Of a stretch of DNA of 25,560 nucleotides, positions 1-9,690 are shown in pieces. Position numbers and translations under genes: made by a program. This DNA comes from Reticulitermes lucifugus (taxonomy: Eukaryota; Arthropoda; Insecta; Blattodea; Rhinotermitidae). The stretch covers positions 4,056-29,615 of the forward strand of contig JAKCWW010005978.1 in assembly GCA_026260175.1 (NCBI GenBank). The letters run 5' to 3'. Positions within the stretch are counted from its first letter, which is position 1, and the number at the start of each line of letters is the position of its first letter. The notes under the pieces are model-generated. The model was not told where the DNA came from. It worked only from the letters and a program-made list of their open reading frames with translations, and searched no databases.

Positions 1-959
1 CATGAAAATGTTTGAATTTCTATACTGTATACTTGCACATGTCCTGCATGCGCAGGTGTAACTGAACATGTGTAGTAGAAGCAGAGACTTGTGCAAGTCT
101 GAATTGCATATATATATTATATATCATACATTGCACGGAATGTTTCAGGAACTATGTAACTTAATGCTTGTGATGAAATTATAGTTGAAAATTTAAAATC
201 TTCGTAGGTTCATACCGTTGTAAGAAATCGCAAGGTTGCTGTTAATCTTTCATGTGGGGTTATAGCCTCTCTCATGATCGTGTCCTGCTTTCTAATTAAA
301 GGAGTGACGAATGATAAAAGTTTAAAGTACGTTTCTTCGTCCATTCGCAAGTAATTATGCCAATCACGAGGGTATATTGTCAATTCCTTTAAAAACTTAG
401 TGTGTTAGTAACTTTTCCTTTTCATTAGCCAGTCTTTATACCACAAGCTACGTTTTTTCGTTGCTTTTTTCCTTTGAACTAAAACGAAAGCAGCTAAAGC
501 GAGCGCGTCGTCGTCGTCCGTCCACATGGTTGAAGCGTAAACTGGCACTGTTCAAGTATAGTTGTGCGGTGTGGAGGCTATACGGCCGTCGGGTATACTT
601 GTACAATAAATGTGTACAAGCATACCGTTCAAGTATGCAGTTACGTGTGTAGCCAGCCTAATGGACTGTATAATATGACGGGTTTAATTTACATTTATGA
701 AGATTACTTTTATCGTAAATTGAGCAAACAACACTTTACTCGTCACCTTGTAACTTCATTGAATGTACATACTAAGAAATACCACTCATTCTTCAAGGCT
801 ACCATGTCTGAGAACGTACCAATAGTACAAAACAAAATTTACCTAACTTGACATACTGTGTCTTAACAATGGCATTACATTTCAACTTTTCAAGCTCTGA
901 AATAACGTAAATATAATAAAGGGAATTTAAAAAATATATTTTGTACACTTACAACCGGC
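1..959. other. Upstream AT-rich sequence, no gene seen
   Basis: No exon can be supported here. This is probably intron of the chitinase gene whose later exons begin at 1886, because that gene must have its catalytic N-terminal exons further upstream. A slightly CpG-richer patch at about 480-600 has a short arginine-rich open frame on the + strand, but nothing about it is recognisable. Confidence 0.4.
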
Positions 960-1320
960 AATAGCGTAATGAAGCAGCGTTCGTTCTCTGACGAAGTCCC
1001 TGGTTGAGGATCGTCACGTTTTTTAAAGAAAGCATGCAGTGTGGACTGTCGTGATTTCTTTCTTTCTATCAAAATATCATGATAAGGCCTCATTGATGCA
1101 CTCCGCTCCCAGTCGTGGTCAATCTCGCAGAGCTCATTAGTGAGTTTATCTATGTCTGAGAGGATGCGCTGGTGATCGCTTGTCTTCATTTCACGTAGCG
1201 GAAGTTCTTCCTCTCTTTCCTCCTCTTCCTTTTGGCCCAGTTGTGCGGCCAATTCTTCTGTCTTCATTGGAAAGAGGCTGCCCATGGCATTCCAAAAGTT
1301 TGATTGACTGTAATTCTTTC
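960..1320 (-). pseudogene. Tigger/pogo transposase C-terminal fragment
   Basis: A 158-codon open frame on the - strand (890-1366) contains a stretch that reads like the C-terminal tail of Tigger1-type (pogo superfamily, CENP-B-like) transposases: an acidic glutamate-rich run, then a helical region with ERKKSRQSTLHAFFKK, then DDPQPGTSS. In that family the tail follows the DDE catalytic domain, and a motif of the form TSLxxFFKK near the end is typical. The catalytic DDE core and the N-terminal CENP-B helix-turn-helix are absent, so this is a 5'-truncated copy. The frame is uninterrupted, which is unusual for the relics in this window. A splice-donor-like GTAAGT lies just past the family match (about 945-955, - strand), so capture into a host exon is possible but unproven. 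It sits antisense in the likely intron upstream of the chitinase exons. Confidence 0.6.
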
Positions 1321-1885
1321 GTGATTGATGTGTACAGTCATCTCTGCTATTACGCGATAGTTGCATTCATGTAAGACGCCGACCTATAGAAAATCGCGTA
1401 ATAAAAATAACCACGGGACCTCCGCAGAGATTAAATTTGTCCTTTGATAGGTTCAAGCGCCGGGAATGAAATCGCATGAGTAAACGCATATGCAAACGTT
1501 TACATTTTACAAGCAGCTTTTACCGATTAATCGATCTCTGAGCAAATTCGCATTAACGAAACATAACGTAATTGTAGACGACCGTATTTATAATTTTTAT
1601 TCAAAATCAGCGATGTAAGAAGTGCGATTTAGTATAAGCAGCAGTACGAGGCAAATTGTAAAACGTTATAAATAATAGTAAATTTTTTTTTCACTTTTTG
1701 ACCTGGTTTCAAAATCGGCGCAACGTGAGGGCTACCTGTATTTATGTACCAGGAAAAACATTAATGTGGCATTTGTGAATAAGTCAACTTTAAATCCACT
1801 GATAACAATTATTATAGACCTTATATGCGAGTATGCTGACATCCTAAGTTTTATGCCAGTTGAACTACTACCTCTTACTTTCCAG
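1321..1885. other. Intronic sequence before the first visible chitinase exon
   Basis: AT-rich sequence with no supported coding segment. It ends in a pyrimidine-rich tract and CAG directly before the exon at 1886. The open frame that runs across this boundary on the + strand is only intron read-through. Confidence 0.6.
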
Positions 1886-2071
1886 GAATACAGTGTGAAC
1901 CAATGGCTAAGTGGTGGCGTTCCGGCAGGCAAGCTGATTATGGGCATACCTCTGTATGGCCGAACATACATTCTTGCTGACCCAGAAGACCATGGGCTGG
2001 GAGCTCCTATCAATGACAGTGGCATTGCTGGGCCATATACAAAGGAGCCTGGCTTTCTCTCCTATTATGAG
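1886..2071 (+). CDS. GH18 chitinase, antepenultimate coding exon
   Basis: This exon encodes 62 residues of a glycosyl hydrolase family 18 catalytic barrel. It begins after a CTTACTTTCCAG acceptor and ends at GAG followed by GTATTT, both in phase 0. The diagnostic segment is LIMGIPLYGRTY (exon residues 17-28), matching the conserved MGxPxYGRxF strand of insect chitinases. A stretch like ADPxxxGLGAP, a GPYTKEPG segment, and a FLSYYE end that continues into IC in the next exon also match. GH18 enzymes hydrolyse beta-1,4 bonds of chitin, usually outside the cell. The FDGxDxDWE catalytic motif is encoded upstream of this window, so activity cannot be judged. The subgroup is not assigned; a chitinase-like protein without activity remains possible. 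Confidence 0.9.
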
Positions 2072-2588
2072 GTATTTCAGCATGTTTTCCTTTAGAATAG
2101 TTCCTTGCTAAAAGTACACAAATTAAAAAATGAACAGGTACGGGAATGTATTCATGGTGTAAGATACAGAAAGTCTGCAGCATACAAATTGCTTTCAAAT
2201 TCTCTTGGGTCAATTAGCCATAAGTGTTGGTCAGCATTGCCGTGGCCAATCAGCCAACAGAAATGTAGAGTACTAGTCATTTGTTTTGAATTTGTGCCTT
2301 GCATTTTCTTTAAACAGACTTCTAACCCACTATTGTGCTAGGTGAATCTGCATGGAGATGTCTCATGAATCACCATGACCCCATTACTTCCAATGTCACA
2401 CTGTTTATAGAAATTATCACTAACACACATTCATGTAAATAAGATAATTTTACAACCTACAGCAGGGCCTAATGGTGCTATCTGCAGGTAGCCATCAAGA
2501 AGACAAACCAAGCACTGATCATTAGCAACTGTAATCTAGAATGCAGATATTAGGACAGATTGTAAGTGATGTTTTTCATTTCACACAG
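2072..2588 (+). other. Chitinase intron, 517 bp
   Basis: The intron between two phase-0 chitinase exons starts with GTATTT and ends with TTTCATTTCACACAG. I see no repeat or coding segment in it. Confidence 0.75.
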
Positions 2589-2702
2589 ATATGTATGGAA
2601 ACAAAGTGGAATGTTGTGAGGAATGATGTTGAAGGATACATATATGCTTACTATGACAATAACTGGGTCAGCTATGATGATGTCACAACAGTCATAACCA
2701 AG
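2589..2702 (+). CDS. GH18 chitinase, penultimate coding exon
   Basis: This exon of 38 codons reads from ICMETKW to TTVITK, phase 0 at both ends, with a CACACAG acceptor and a strong GTAAGT donor. It joins the previous exon as SYYE-IC, the usual sequence at this place in GH18 chitinases. AYYDNNWVSYDD (residues 20-31) corresponds to the family segment YxxxxWVgYDD, where the conserved Trp and Asp-Asp lie near the substrate cleft. Its length and motif order match insect chitinases. No frame damage is seen. Confidence 0.9.
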
Positions 2703-3059
2703 GTAAGTTTATACTCTCACACCAGCCATACTCCTCTCACCTGCTCTGCAGTTTGTATCAAAAGGAATATGTAAAGTTTTAAACATTCAGGTGAACCAAG
2801 AATTTGAGAAAACTTAAGAGTTAAGCTTCAATTGTGTGCCTGTACGTGAAGATTGAAGTATACAGGTGAGCCAAGAACGTAGGCTACCCGAAAAGAATTC
2901 CCTGACTTACAAATAAAAAGTCCTAATAATATTAACATGTTGCTAGATAAGAAGGTAAAAAGGAAAATTTTTGCCAGTCCACACCATGAAGGCATACAGG
3001 TGGAGTAAAGGTACAGCTTCACTCATTCTTAATCTCCGTGCTAGATAGACGTGAGTGGT
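2703..3059. other. Start of the 3.3-kb last chitinase intron
   Basis: Plain intronic sequence. Two similar short stretches containing CAGGTGARCCAAGAA occur near 2788 and 2863 and may be a small local duplication. Nothing else is visible. Confidence 0.5.
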
Positions 3060-3260
3060 CCTCTTCACGCCCTGGCTGCTTTACCCTGGGGAAGAACCAC
3101 GGTACCCACTGAATAGGAAGCTTGGTAGGTCCCAGCACCGTTCTGGACACTTTGGAGAAAAGTCTCTTGTCCTACTGGGATCCCAAAACCAGACTGTCCA
3201 CTCTGTAGCGTTGCTAGAGAGTAACTCATTTTAAACAATGCCAGATCATAAGCATCAAAC
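3060..3260 (+). repeat. Relic of a widespread invertebrate dispersed repeat
   Basis: Translating the + strand gives broken pieces such as FTLGKN, GTH, IGSLVGPSTVLDTLEKS and DPKTRLSTL. These match the pattern (LGK.PGTHWIGGWVGPRAGLD... followed by RP.S) seen in a dispersed repeat that turns up in many invertebrate genomes. Stops interrupt the frame. I recognise the pattern from memory, not from a search, and the exact repeat family is not named here. Confidence 0.45.
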
Positions 3261-3579
3261 ATTACACATAACCACTCCTACAAGCTTGTTATATCAAATT
3301 TTTATTAACTGCAAACTATTTACTTGCACAGCTGGAAAGCCACTTTTATCCTGATGTTAAAAACTTGAGACTTCAAGTCTTTACGTTCATTCACATGTAC
3401 AGCCACACTGAAAGCACACACATTTGGGTAAAATGGGATTGTATTGCACTGGAACAGATGGCTGCACATTGTTTTGAAATTTAATTTTGAAGGCTCATCA
3501 TTACCTTGAGACATGCATTTTGTTACATAAGACAAACATACCAACAGTTGAAAGGATAAAGTTTGTTAGTCATAGGTTG

Positions 3580-3581
<2 letters not shown>
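3261..3581. other. Intronic sequence, nothing recognised
   Basis: AT-rich chitinase intron between a repeat relic and a microsatellite. Short open frames on the - strand show no family resemblance. Confidence 0.5.

Positions 3582-3621
<40 letters not shown>
3582..3621. repeat. (AT)n microsatellite
   Basis: A perfect alternating AT run of about 20 units within the last chitinase intron. Confidence 0.97.
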
Positions 3622-3622
<1 letters not shown>

Positions 3623-4413
3623 AAATACCTGAAAATCATTAGTATATCACTCTTCTGAACAAGCACAGCCAAAATGAGGAAAAAAGCAACGATACACAGC
3701 AAGACGTTATAAGGATCTTACAGTGCATAATGAATTTACTCCCTAAGCACCACATACAAAACTAAGAAACAACACATTTTCAAAATCACAACTGGGAACA
3801 AAACTACATGAAATTACAAATTATGATAAATTTACATGAGCAAACCTGCTACTCCTAAAGATATGATGATGTTCCATATCAAAATATGGTTTAAAAAACT
3901 TGTGGAAAAGGAAGGGATAAATCTGGTTCAAGACAGGGTCTAGTGGTTTGCTCTCAAACATAGCAATGAGCCTCCATGTTCTCTCAAATGGATGGTATTT
4001 GACTAAATGAACACCTAGCACCTTCACAAGAGACTGTTGCTTGGAGTAAGCAGGTTAGTAAGTTAAGAATATAATATAGTATATTACAGACAACTCCTCA
4101 TTATTCAGCTGGAAATAATCATGAGTAATTTTTGTTTGTTCTACACAGAATTATACATTTTCATAAATGCAATATGCCAGCCACACTTTCTCTCTTTCCA
4201 GACTTTTAATAGCCACTGTGGTGAATGGGCCAGCAGTGTTAATGTACAACTGTTAAGTGTGGATATGGGATTATACAACAGGCAATAACATTACTGTCAG
4301 TTGTGAAAACAAAAGTCTGTTCATTGCTTACTCAAAATTCATAAACAGATTTACATTAAAAATATAAAGATGAAAATATGCAAAACTAATATTTTACCTT
4401 CTGTTGTGTATGT
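3622..4413. other. Intronic sequence, nothing recognised
   Basis: AT-rich sequence of the last chitinase intron. Open frames on both strands are short and have no recognisable content. Confidence 0.5.
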
Positions 4414-4660
4414 ATGGGTGTGAAGCCTTGTCTTGCATTAAAGGAAGACAGTTCAGTAAGCGGGTGCTTCACAGAATATTTGGGCACCAGGGAGAAAGTG
4501 ATAGGCATCTGGAGAAGTGCAATGTTGTACTCATCACATAGGATTATCAGATCTGTGAAGAGATGGGTGGGTGTGGCTCATACAGGAGAATGCATACATC
4601 ATTTTGGTCAGAAAACCTGTAGGAAGAGATCAAAGGAGACCTATGCATAGATGGACTGTA
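4414..4660 (+). pseudogene. Non-LTR retrotransposon (LINE) reverse transcriptase tail, decayed
   Basis: In two + strand frames the sequence resembles the conserved C-terminal tail of insect LINE polyproteins. That tail has the order LRRIFGPxR...VTGxWRKLHNEELHNLYSSPNIIRxIKSRRMRWAGHVARMGE...GRP. Visible here are LHRIFG, REKVIGIWRSAMLYSSHRII, RSVKRWVGVAHTGE and, in a third frame, RPMHRW. At least two frameshifts separate these pieces, so the copy is dead. The catalytic reverse transcriptase core (YADD region) is not present. This is a 5'-truncated insertion, as is usual for LINEs. It lies in the last chitinase intron. Confidence 0.7.
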
Positions 4661-4840
4661 AACATTAAATTGTTTAATACAGGAATGTGTGAGAGCTGTA
4701 CTAGGTATGTGAGTGATGTCTAGTTGAAGGCTTTTGTGAGACCTACGCATAGATGGACTGTAAACATTAAATTGTTTAATACAGGAATGAGTGTGAGCTG
4801 TACTAGGTATGTGACTGATGTCTAGTTGAAGGCTTTTGTG
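4636..4840 (+). repeat. Two-copy tandem repeat, 102-bp unit
   Basis: Two nearly identical 102-bp units lie head to tail (4636-4737 and 4738-4840), starting GAGACCTAYGCATAGATGGA and ending GAAGGCTTTTGT. They differ at only a few sites. The unit starts inside the LINE tail and covers its last codons and the sequence after them, so the duplication arose within that insertion. Confidence 0.92.
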
Positions 4841-5023
4841 AACACTAATACACCTTTCATTTCATCAAAGGCATGGACTGAGCAGGTTGGTGGTGTATGT
4901 TGCAGGCAGTAATGTGGTTGCCCTATTATGCTAGGCTGCAGAAGGCTAGTAATTACCACAAGAATTCATTAAAGTACTTTCATATAACACAGATGTAAAT
5001 TGTGCAAATATTGTATTAAATAT

Positions 5024-5434
5024 GTATATATATTGCCCAATATACAGTCATACACATCACCATATATATGTCAATTAGGCAACAAGTTTCGGCTTATTAC
5101 AAGCCATCACAGGCCTGCTCTTTGAAGAGCCATCCAATAAAAACTCATGACTGCAGTTAGGAAAGAGATCTCTCCTTTACAAAGTACATCATAGGAATGC
5201 ATCAAAAAAGTTATTAGTAAGAAGTATAAGAAAAATATTATTTACACAAATATATATTATAGTGGTAATATGTACTTTGTAAAGAAAGAGGTCTCTTTCC
5301 TAACTCAGCCGTAAGTTTTTATTGAACGGTTCTTAAAAGAGTAGGCCTGACGATGGCTTGTAATAAGCCAAAACTTGTAACCTGATCGACTTATATATGG
5401 TGCTGTGTATGACTGTATATTGGGAAATATATAT
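5024..5434. mobile_element. Fold-back element with hammerhead-like cores
   Basis: Two arms of roughly 165 bp (about 5024-5190 and 5269-5434) are imperfect inverted copies around a spacer of about 80 bp. Each arm contains the inner hairpin GGCTTGTAATAAGCC. On the + strand of the right arm this hairpin is preceded by CTGACGA (5347-5353) and followed by AAAAC (5370-5374). On the - strand of the left arm it is preceded by CTGTGA and followed by GAAAC. The inferred parent order, CUGANGA, stem II, GAAA, is the conserved core order of hammerhead ribozymes, which are known in Penelope-like retroelements. Each arm has one core change, so neither is likely to cleave. No protein-coding part is present. 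Confidence 0.65.
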
Positions 5435-5611
5435 AGTTGAACTCGGTTATAACGTCATGAAGGGGACTGAATATTTTGTCGATATAAACGAGTGCTGTTA
5501 TAACTGAGGGGTATAATTTTATGGTTAACAGTGAGGAATTAATTACCGCAGGATATCTGACACTACAGACGAGGTGTCGTATAAACCGGTCGTTATCACC
5601 GGGTTTGACTG
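5434..5611. mobile_element. Short pogo/Tigger-type MITE
   Basis: A 178-bp segment has imperfect terminal inverted repeats: TAGTTGAACTCGGTTATAAC at the left, and at the right the complement of CAGTCAAACCCGGTGATAAC. TA dinucleotides flank both ends (5432-5433 and 5612-5613), the target site of Tc1/mariner-superfamily elements. CAGTYRAAC...CGTTATAACGA-type ends are typical of pogo/Tigger elements. Internal sequence repeats the GTTATAAC theme. There is no coding capacity, so it would need a transposase in trans. It directly abuts the outer tip of the fold-back element. Confidence 0.65.
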
Positions 5612-5989
5612 TATTTGATGAACAGCACAACAGGGATAAATTGCCTTAAAATTTATATTTTTACACTGCAAAAGGGAAAATACAGATTCCCAACTGCATG
5701 GTACCTAGAATTCCCTGAATTTAATCTACTCTTCTTGTATTTGTGAATGCATCTGTTATCTTTTGCTGCTGTTCCCAAGTATTTCAAGTTTAGCACATTT
5801 TCAAAGGATACATGTCCTATTTTTACTTATAATTTTTCCCAGCATTCTGAAGATGAAATATGTACCAACTTTTATGTGCTTATATCCAAGCAAATCTTAT
5901 GAGAATCTTGTCTGAGCTTTAGCATTTTCTTTACCACATATACACACAAAAGGCTGATACACAGGCAAATGTTCTGTTTGTCATTGCAG
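5612..5989 (+). other. End of the last chitinase intron
   Basis: AT-rich sequence without recognised repeats, ending in TTTGTCATTGCAG before the final coding exon. The intron as a whole (2703-5989) is 3287 bp. Confidence 0.7.
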
Positions 5990-6124
5990 GCTGAATTTGT
6001 GAAAGAGAAGGGCTTGGCTGGAACAATGATGTGGGCCCTAGAATCTGAAGACTTCCGTAACATGTGCGGTGAAGGAGCATATCCCCTTCTCACAGCAACC
6101 AATAAGGTGTTGGGACGTCTGTGA
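5990..6124 (+). CDS. GH18 chitinase, last coding exon with stop
   Basis: This exon of 44 codons plus TGA starts in phase 0 after a GTCATTGCAG acceptor. GLAGTMMWALESEDFRNMCG (residues 8-27) is the last barrel strand of GH18 enzymes, where the Trp of MxW lies at the base of the substrate pocket. In the family this reads GxMxWxxxxDDFxGxCGxGxYPLL, and GEGAYPLL follows here. The protein ends 44 residues into the exon, just after the barrel. No Ser/Thr linker or peritrophin-type chitin-binding domain follows on this exon, so this is a short-form chitinase. A downstream alternative exon cannot be excluded. Confidence 0.9.
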   Translation, partial: AEFVKEKGLAGTMMWALESEDFRNMCGEGAYPLLTATNKVLGRL

Positions 6125-6260
6125 CATAAAAACTAGAATAACTGTTCTCTGTCCTACACGGTCTCAGAGGTGAAGTAAACAACAAGAGGATGTCAGTCAT
6201 AACAGAGAAATGTAACCTAGCCCTTAAAATAAAAACGTACAATTCTTTTCATGGGAGTCA
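6125..6260 (+). terminator. Chitinase 3'UTR with polyadenylation signal
   Basis: AATAAA lies at 6228-6233, 104 bp after the stop codon, within CCTTAAAATAAAAACG. This would give a short 3'UTR of about 130 nt. No competing signal lies nearer to the stop. Confidence 0.65.
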
Positions 6261-6949
6261 TTTATGTAAATTACTGAAAAGAAGAAACCACTCCATTCTA
6301 GGTCAAACTCAATACAATGCGCATTTCATTTATACTCTACACATTGACAAACAAATACCGTAAGACCAGAAATTCATCTTTTTGAAGAATGGGTGGCCAC
6401 CTTATAATTGTGTACAAAGTTAAAACACATTCTGTGTAGGTATTTTCCTGAAACTGAAGACTGTGGAGGCGCCATCTTACATTTGGGTAAAAAAATGTAT
6501 TATACAATAAATGTGTACTCAACATGGGAAAGCACATAACATTTCTTAACATTGGACATACATGTTATGTGCATACAACCAAGCAGTAGAAGCCATCAAA
6601 TACAATTAATTATTGAACAAATTACTTTCTTGCTCGAAGTATGGCAGCTATATGGTTGGGCATGATTTCCATTAAACCTTAATCAGGCTCTACTAACACT
6701 TACACAAAGAGGAAAACCATGAATTTTGCCTTAATGTACACGCATGTCTAATTTTACACAATTTCACTTAACGCGACTTGAATATTTACACTTTTCAAAT
6801 TTATGCCATAATTCTCGGTTTAACTTATCTTCTGTAGTAGGCTAGCAGAAAGAGATGTCACTGTCACACCAATGGAGTGGTTACGTTGGTGATATAATCA
6901 TGCAACTCATTTAGTTTCCTCTTCAACAGCATTTCCTTTTCTTCCCAAC
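6261..6949. other. Intergenic sequence, left part of the convergent gap
   Basis: AT-rich sequence between the chitinase 3' end and a Tigger relic. The last 150-200 bp may be the 5' leader of that relic, but its terminal inverted repeat could not be identified. Confidence 0.4.
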
Positions 6950-7190
6950 ATGAGTGAGAAACATAAATCTACAGCACCTAGTGCAATCCAAGCAAAAATC
7001 AGCGAAAAAGACAATCAGTATTGAAGAGAAATTATGCACAATAAGCCAACTTGAAGAAGGTGAACGATTTGTTGATGTATGCCTTAATGTTAGGCTCGCT
7101 CATAGTAGTGTACATACAATTTGTAATAATGCCGATAGATTTAAAGAAGTGCTAAGTCAGGAACTAAAGTGTTTGTTTGTGTGGCAAGAC
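6950..7190 (+). pseudogene. Tigger/pogo transposase N-terminal relic
   Basis: An ATG at 6950 opens MSEKHKS and soon hits a stop. A second frame then continues with KKTISIEEKLCTISQLEEGE (around 7003-7062) and, further on, SSVHTICNNADRFKE. In the CENP-B/Tigger family the N-terminal DNA-binding domain reads KR.tIslEEKLxIIxxxExGExxxdIaxxxglshSTVxTIxxNadrIke, so both the order and the helix-turn-helix residues match. One frameshift lies near 7000. The sequence loses similarity after about 7190, with the DDE domain missing. This fragment represents the opposite end of the same class of element as the tail at 960-1320, but the two are 5.7 kb apart in opposite orientation and need not be one copy. 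Confidence 0.6.
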
Positions 7191-8870
7191 TACCATAGTC
7201 CTATCTGAATGAACCATACCAAAAACTATGGATGTGAGTCTCCTACATAACCTGACTGCTGCTCTGATTTTAATAGAACTATATTTGAGACTTGCACAAA
7301 TCTCATGTTCATGTCAGATGCTTAGATAACAGGACAAATTTTTGGGGTCATTCTCAAACTTCTAAAAAGTGACTTAGCTGTATCATGTACAACTGTCTGT
7401 CCACATGGAACTCAGCTCCCACTGGATGCCTTTTAATTAAATTTTTTACTGGGAGGTTTTGCTAATGTCTCTTGAGAAAATGAAGTTTGGTTATAATCTG
7501 TAAAAAATAACATACACCTTACTTGAAGACCTACGTACATTTATGATTTGGGTTACTAGTATTACTACAATTGTCTGTTGAGACTAACCGATAACGGTAA
7601 TCAATATCAATCAATCCTGTCAGACAGTAATCAATATTAGTATGTCTCATTTCTTCATGTAAATTCCATAAAGATGCGACATACATTAAAAAAAAATTAA
7701 TGTATAAACATGAAGAATAACTTCTGCAAAGATATATATGCAAAGTTCTAATAATGAGAAATGTGTCCACAGTGCAGCAAGTTGTATGACCATCTACAAC
7801 CAACGAGTTCTGGATTCAAAGACCAAAGCAAGCCTCAATATTATGTTACACATACATTTCAGATCCTCTTTAAAATTCAATATGGGAGAGTTTCACTAAA
7901 AGCTGCTGAGCAAATAAATTTTTAACCATATGTAACCCATCAGAAAGTCCCCTTTACCCCAAGGACAAAAGACTTTTTTCATATGCATCATTAAAGGTTA
8001 ATCAAATTTTATAAACACACCACATGTACAGTTAACCAACTGCATACACCACAAATGGGAGTTTATGTGTGCTACATTATGGAGTTCCAGCTTTGTTAAA
8101 CATTGAAGAAGTGTTATATCATGGCTTTTAATATGAAGAATGTCATCCTTGAAGGTGCATGTCAACTGCAGACACAACCAGAGATTGAAAACATATGGTA
8201 AAACTAAAAATTAACCATTTCCATCTTTATGTCCTGAAGCAGTTGCCTCCAGGTCATTTCCCACTGGTTCAACAGAGTCCCATCCTGGGCTCCAATGTGC
8301 TACTATCCGCTGTATTATATCTTTCCACGCACTGTCCCAACCTTGTTCACTTAATGCAGACTCAGTATGTACCTTCAAAACACTGGTAACAACTGACCAG
8401 AGTGCCCGGCATCACACACAGGACTGGTCTTAATATTCATCACCACTAGAACCTCTATCTCATTAGGGTAAGTTTTATTTTTAATGGGTTTAGGCTGCAG
8501 GGTGCCACTAGCAGTCTGGATATCAACAGATCCAACTCTTCCACGTGAGCAGCTCGATAATTTGTGCAGACTCTTGCAAATACCTTCACTGAGTACTTTA
8601 TACAGTCAAGGCAACAGTACAGACTAAATTACACCGGAAACTTTATGACAGAACATGCACAAATACAGTTTTTCTCAAATAAGAAGTTCCCAGATATAAG
8701 GTTTTTGCCTCAATGATTTAAATTTCTGGAGTCTGCCAAAACTCTCATAATAGTGCTAAATTTTCACTCATATAAGTTCTCACATAAAAATTGTTTCTGC
8801 TTTCAAAGTTCACATTCTTCAGATTTATATACAATATGTTTACAGGATAGGTTCCATTATATAACATTAA
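7191..8870. other. Intergenic sequence, nothing recognised
   Basis: About 1.7 kb of AT-rich DNA between two transposase relics. Short open frames exist on both strands but none shows family motifs or flanking splice sites that fit together. Parts could be the worn non-coding ends of the neighbouring elements. Confidence 0.4.
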
Positions 8871-9330
8871 AGCTGGGGTACGGTAGGCCTTCAGTGTGGC
8901 AAGAACATTCAAACACACCTTCTTTAAATTCAGAATGGTACGCTGGACAAATTCTCACACCATCTTTTCTAATTCAATCAAAAAGGAGCAGGAATATGTG
9001 CTCTTCCGGCAAGATTGTGCAACTACCCCCACCACCAATAATTCAATGGTCACCTTACAAAACCTTTTTCGGAAACAAATGATTTGTCATTCTTTGTGGC
9101 CTCCTCACTTGCCTGATCTGATGCCACATGACCATTTTCTGTGGAGAAGTTAGAATGAAACTGCATAGAAGAGCAATCCACACACCGGATGAACTTACAG
9201 AAATTATCAAGCAGATACTATCAGCAATTTCTGGACAAGAACTTCGAACATCTTCCAATAATCTGTACAGCTGGCACCACGCACGTCCGGCAGGTGGACA
9301 CATCCAGCACCTTCCAACATGCAGCGAGTT
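8871..9330 (+). pseudogene. Mariner/Tc1-type transposase C-terminal relic
   Basis: Two + strand frames hold the end of a DDE transposase. The first (up to about 9150) contains EYVLFRQDCATTPTTNNSM, equivalent to the family FQQDGAxxHxxN segment with the second catalytic Asp. It then has LWPPHLPDLMPHDHFLW, equivalent to WPPRSPDLxPxDxFLWG with the third acidic residue. A frameshift near 9140 leads to HTPDELTEIIKQILSAISGQ and then GGHIQHL, matching the usual C-terminal RSPDLxP-distal region (TxeELkxxIxxxixxIp...GGHxxHl). The QD Asp and the final PHD Asp are separated by 38 residues. The N-terminal half, including the DNA-binding domain and first catalytic Asp, is missing or unreadable. Dead copy. 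Confidence 0.72.
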
Positions 9331-9690
9331 GTATTGTGTAATACAGACCGTTAACGTAGACTGTATAAGCAAGTCTCAAGAGTTAATAAGCAGATGCAAC
9401 TTTCAGCTGGACACCCTGTGTGTATGTACTTGTGTACAAAAACTAGATGAACTCAACTGTAACTTAAGATTCAAAATGCTTCTCCAAAAACTCTGGTCTT
9501 ATTACTGGACCCTGTATACAGCATCCAGTGAAAATCGCGTGAGAAGTCCAGAAATCAAGTGAACCTAAGCACAGCACATCACTGTCACATCATCTTACAA
9601 TTAAAGCTACATTCTGAGAACCTGAGTCTCCTATCACGGTAAAATACGAGATATGATGGAAATGTGTGACAAGAAAATCTGAACCAAACA
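9331..9690. other. Intergenic sequence beside the SR gene 3' end
   Basis: No gene or repeat recognised. It separates the transposase relic from the likely polyadenylation site of the minus-strand SR gene. Confidence 0.5.

Noticed and set aside
461-652. Arginine-rich 63-codon open frame, possibly a Harbinger-type N-terminus
   Set aside because: Only the basic composition is suggestive; no motif order matches and there is no further transposase sequence around it.
1732-2025. 97-codon frame on the - strand over the first chitinase exon
   Set aside because: Antisense shadow of a well-supported exon.
3582-3621. TA run as a CRISPR-like or regulatory repeat
   Set aside because: Plain dinucleotide microsatellite in a eukaryotic intron.
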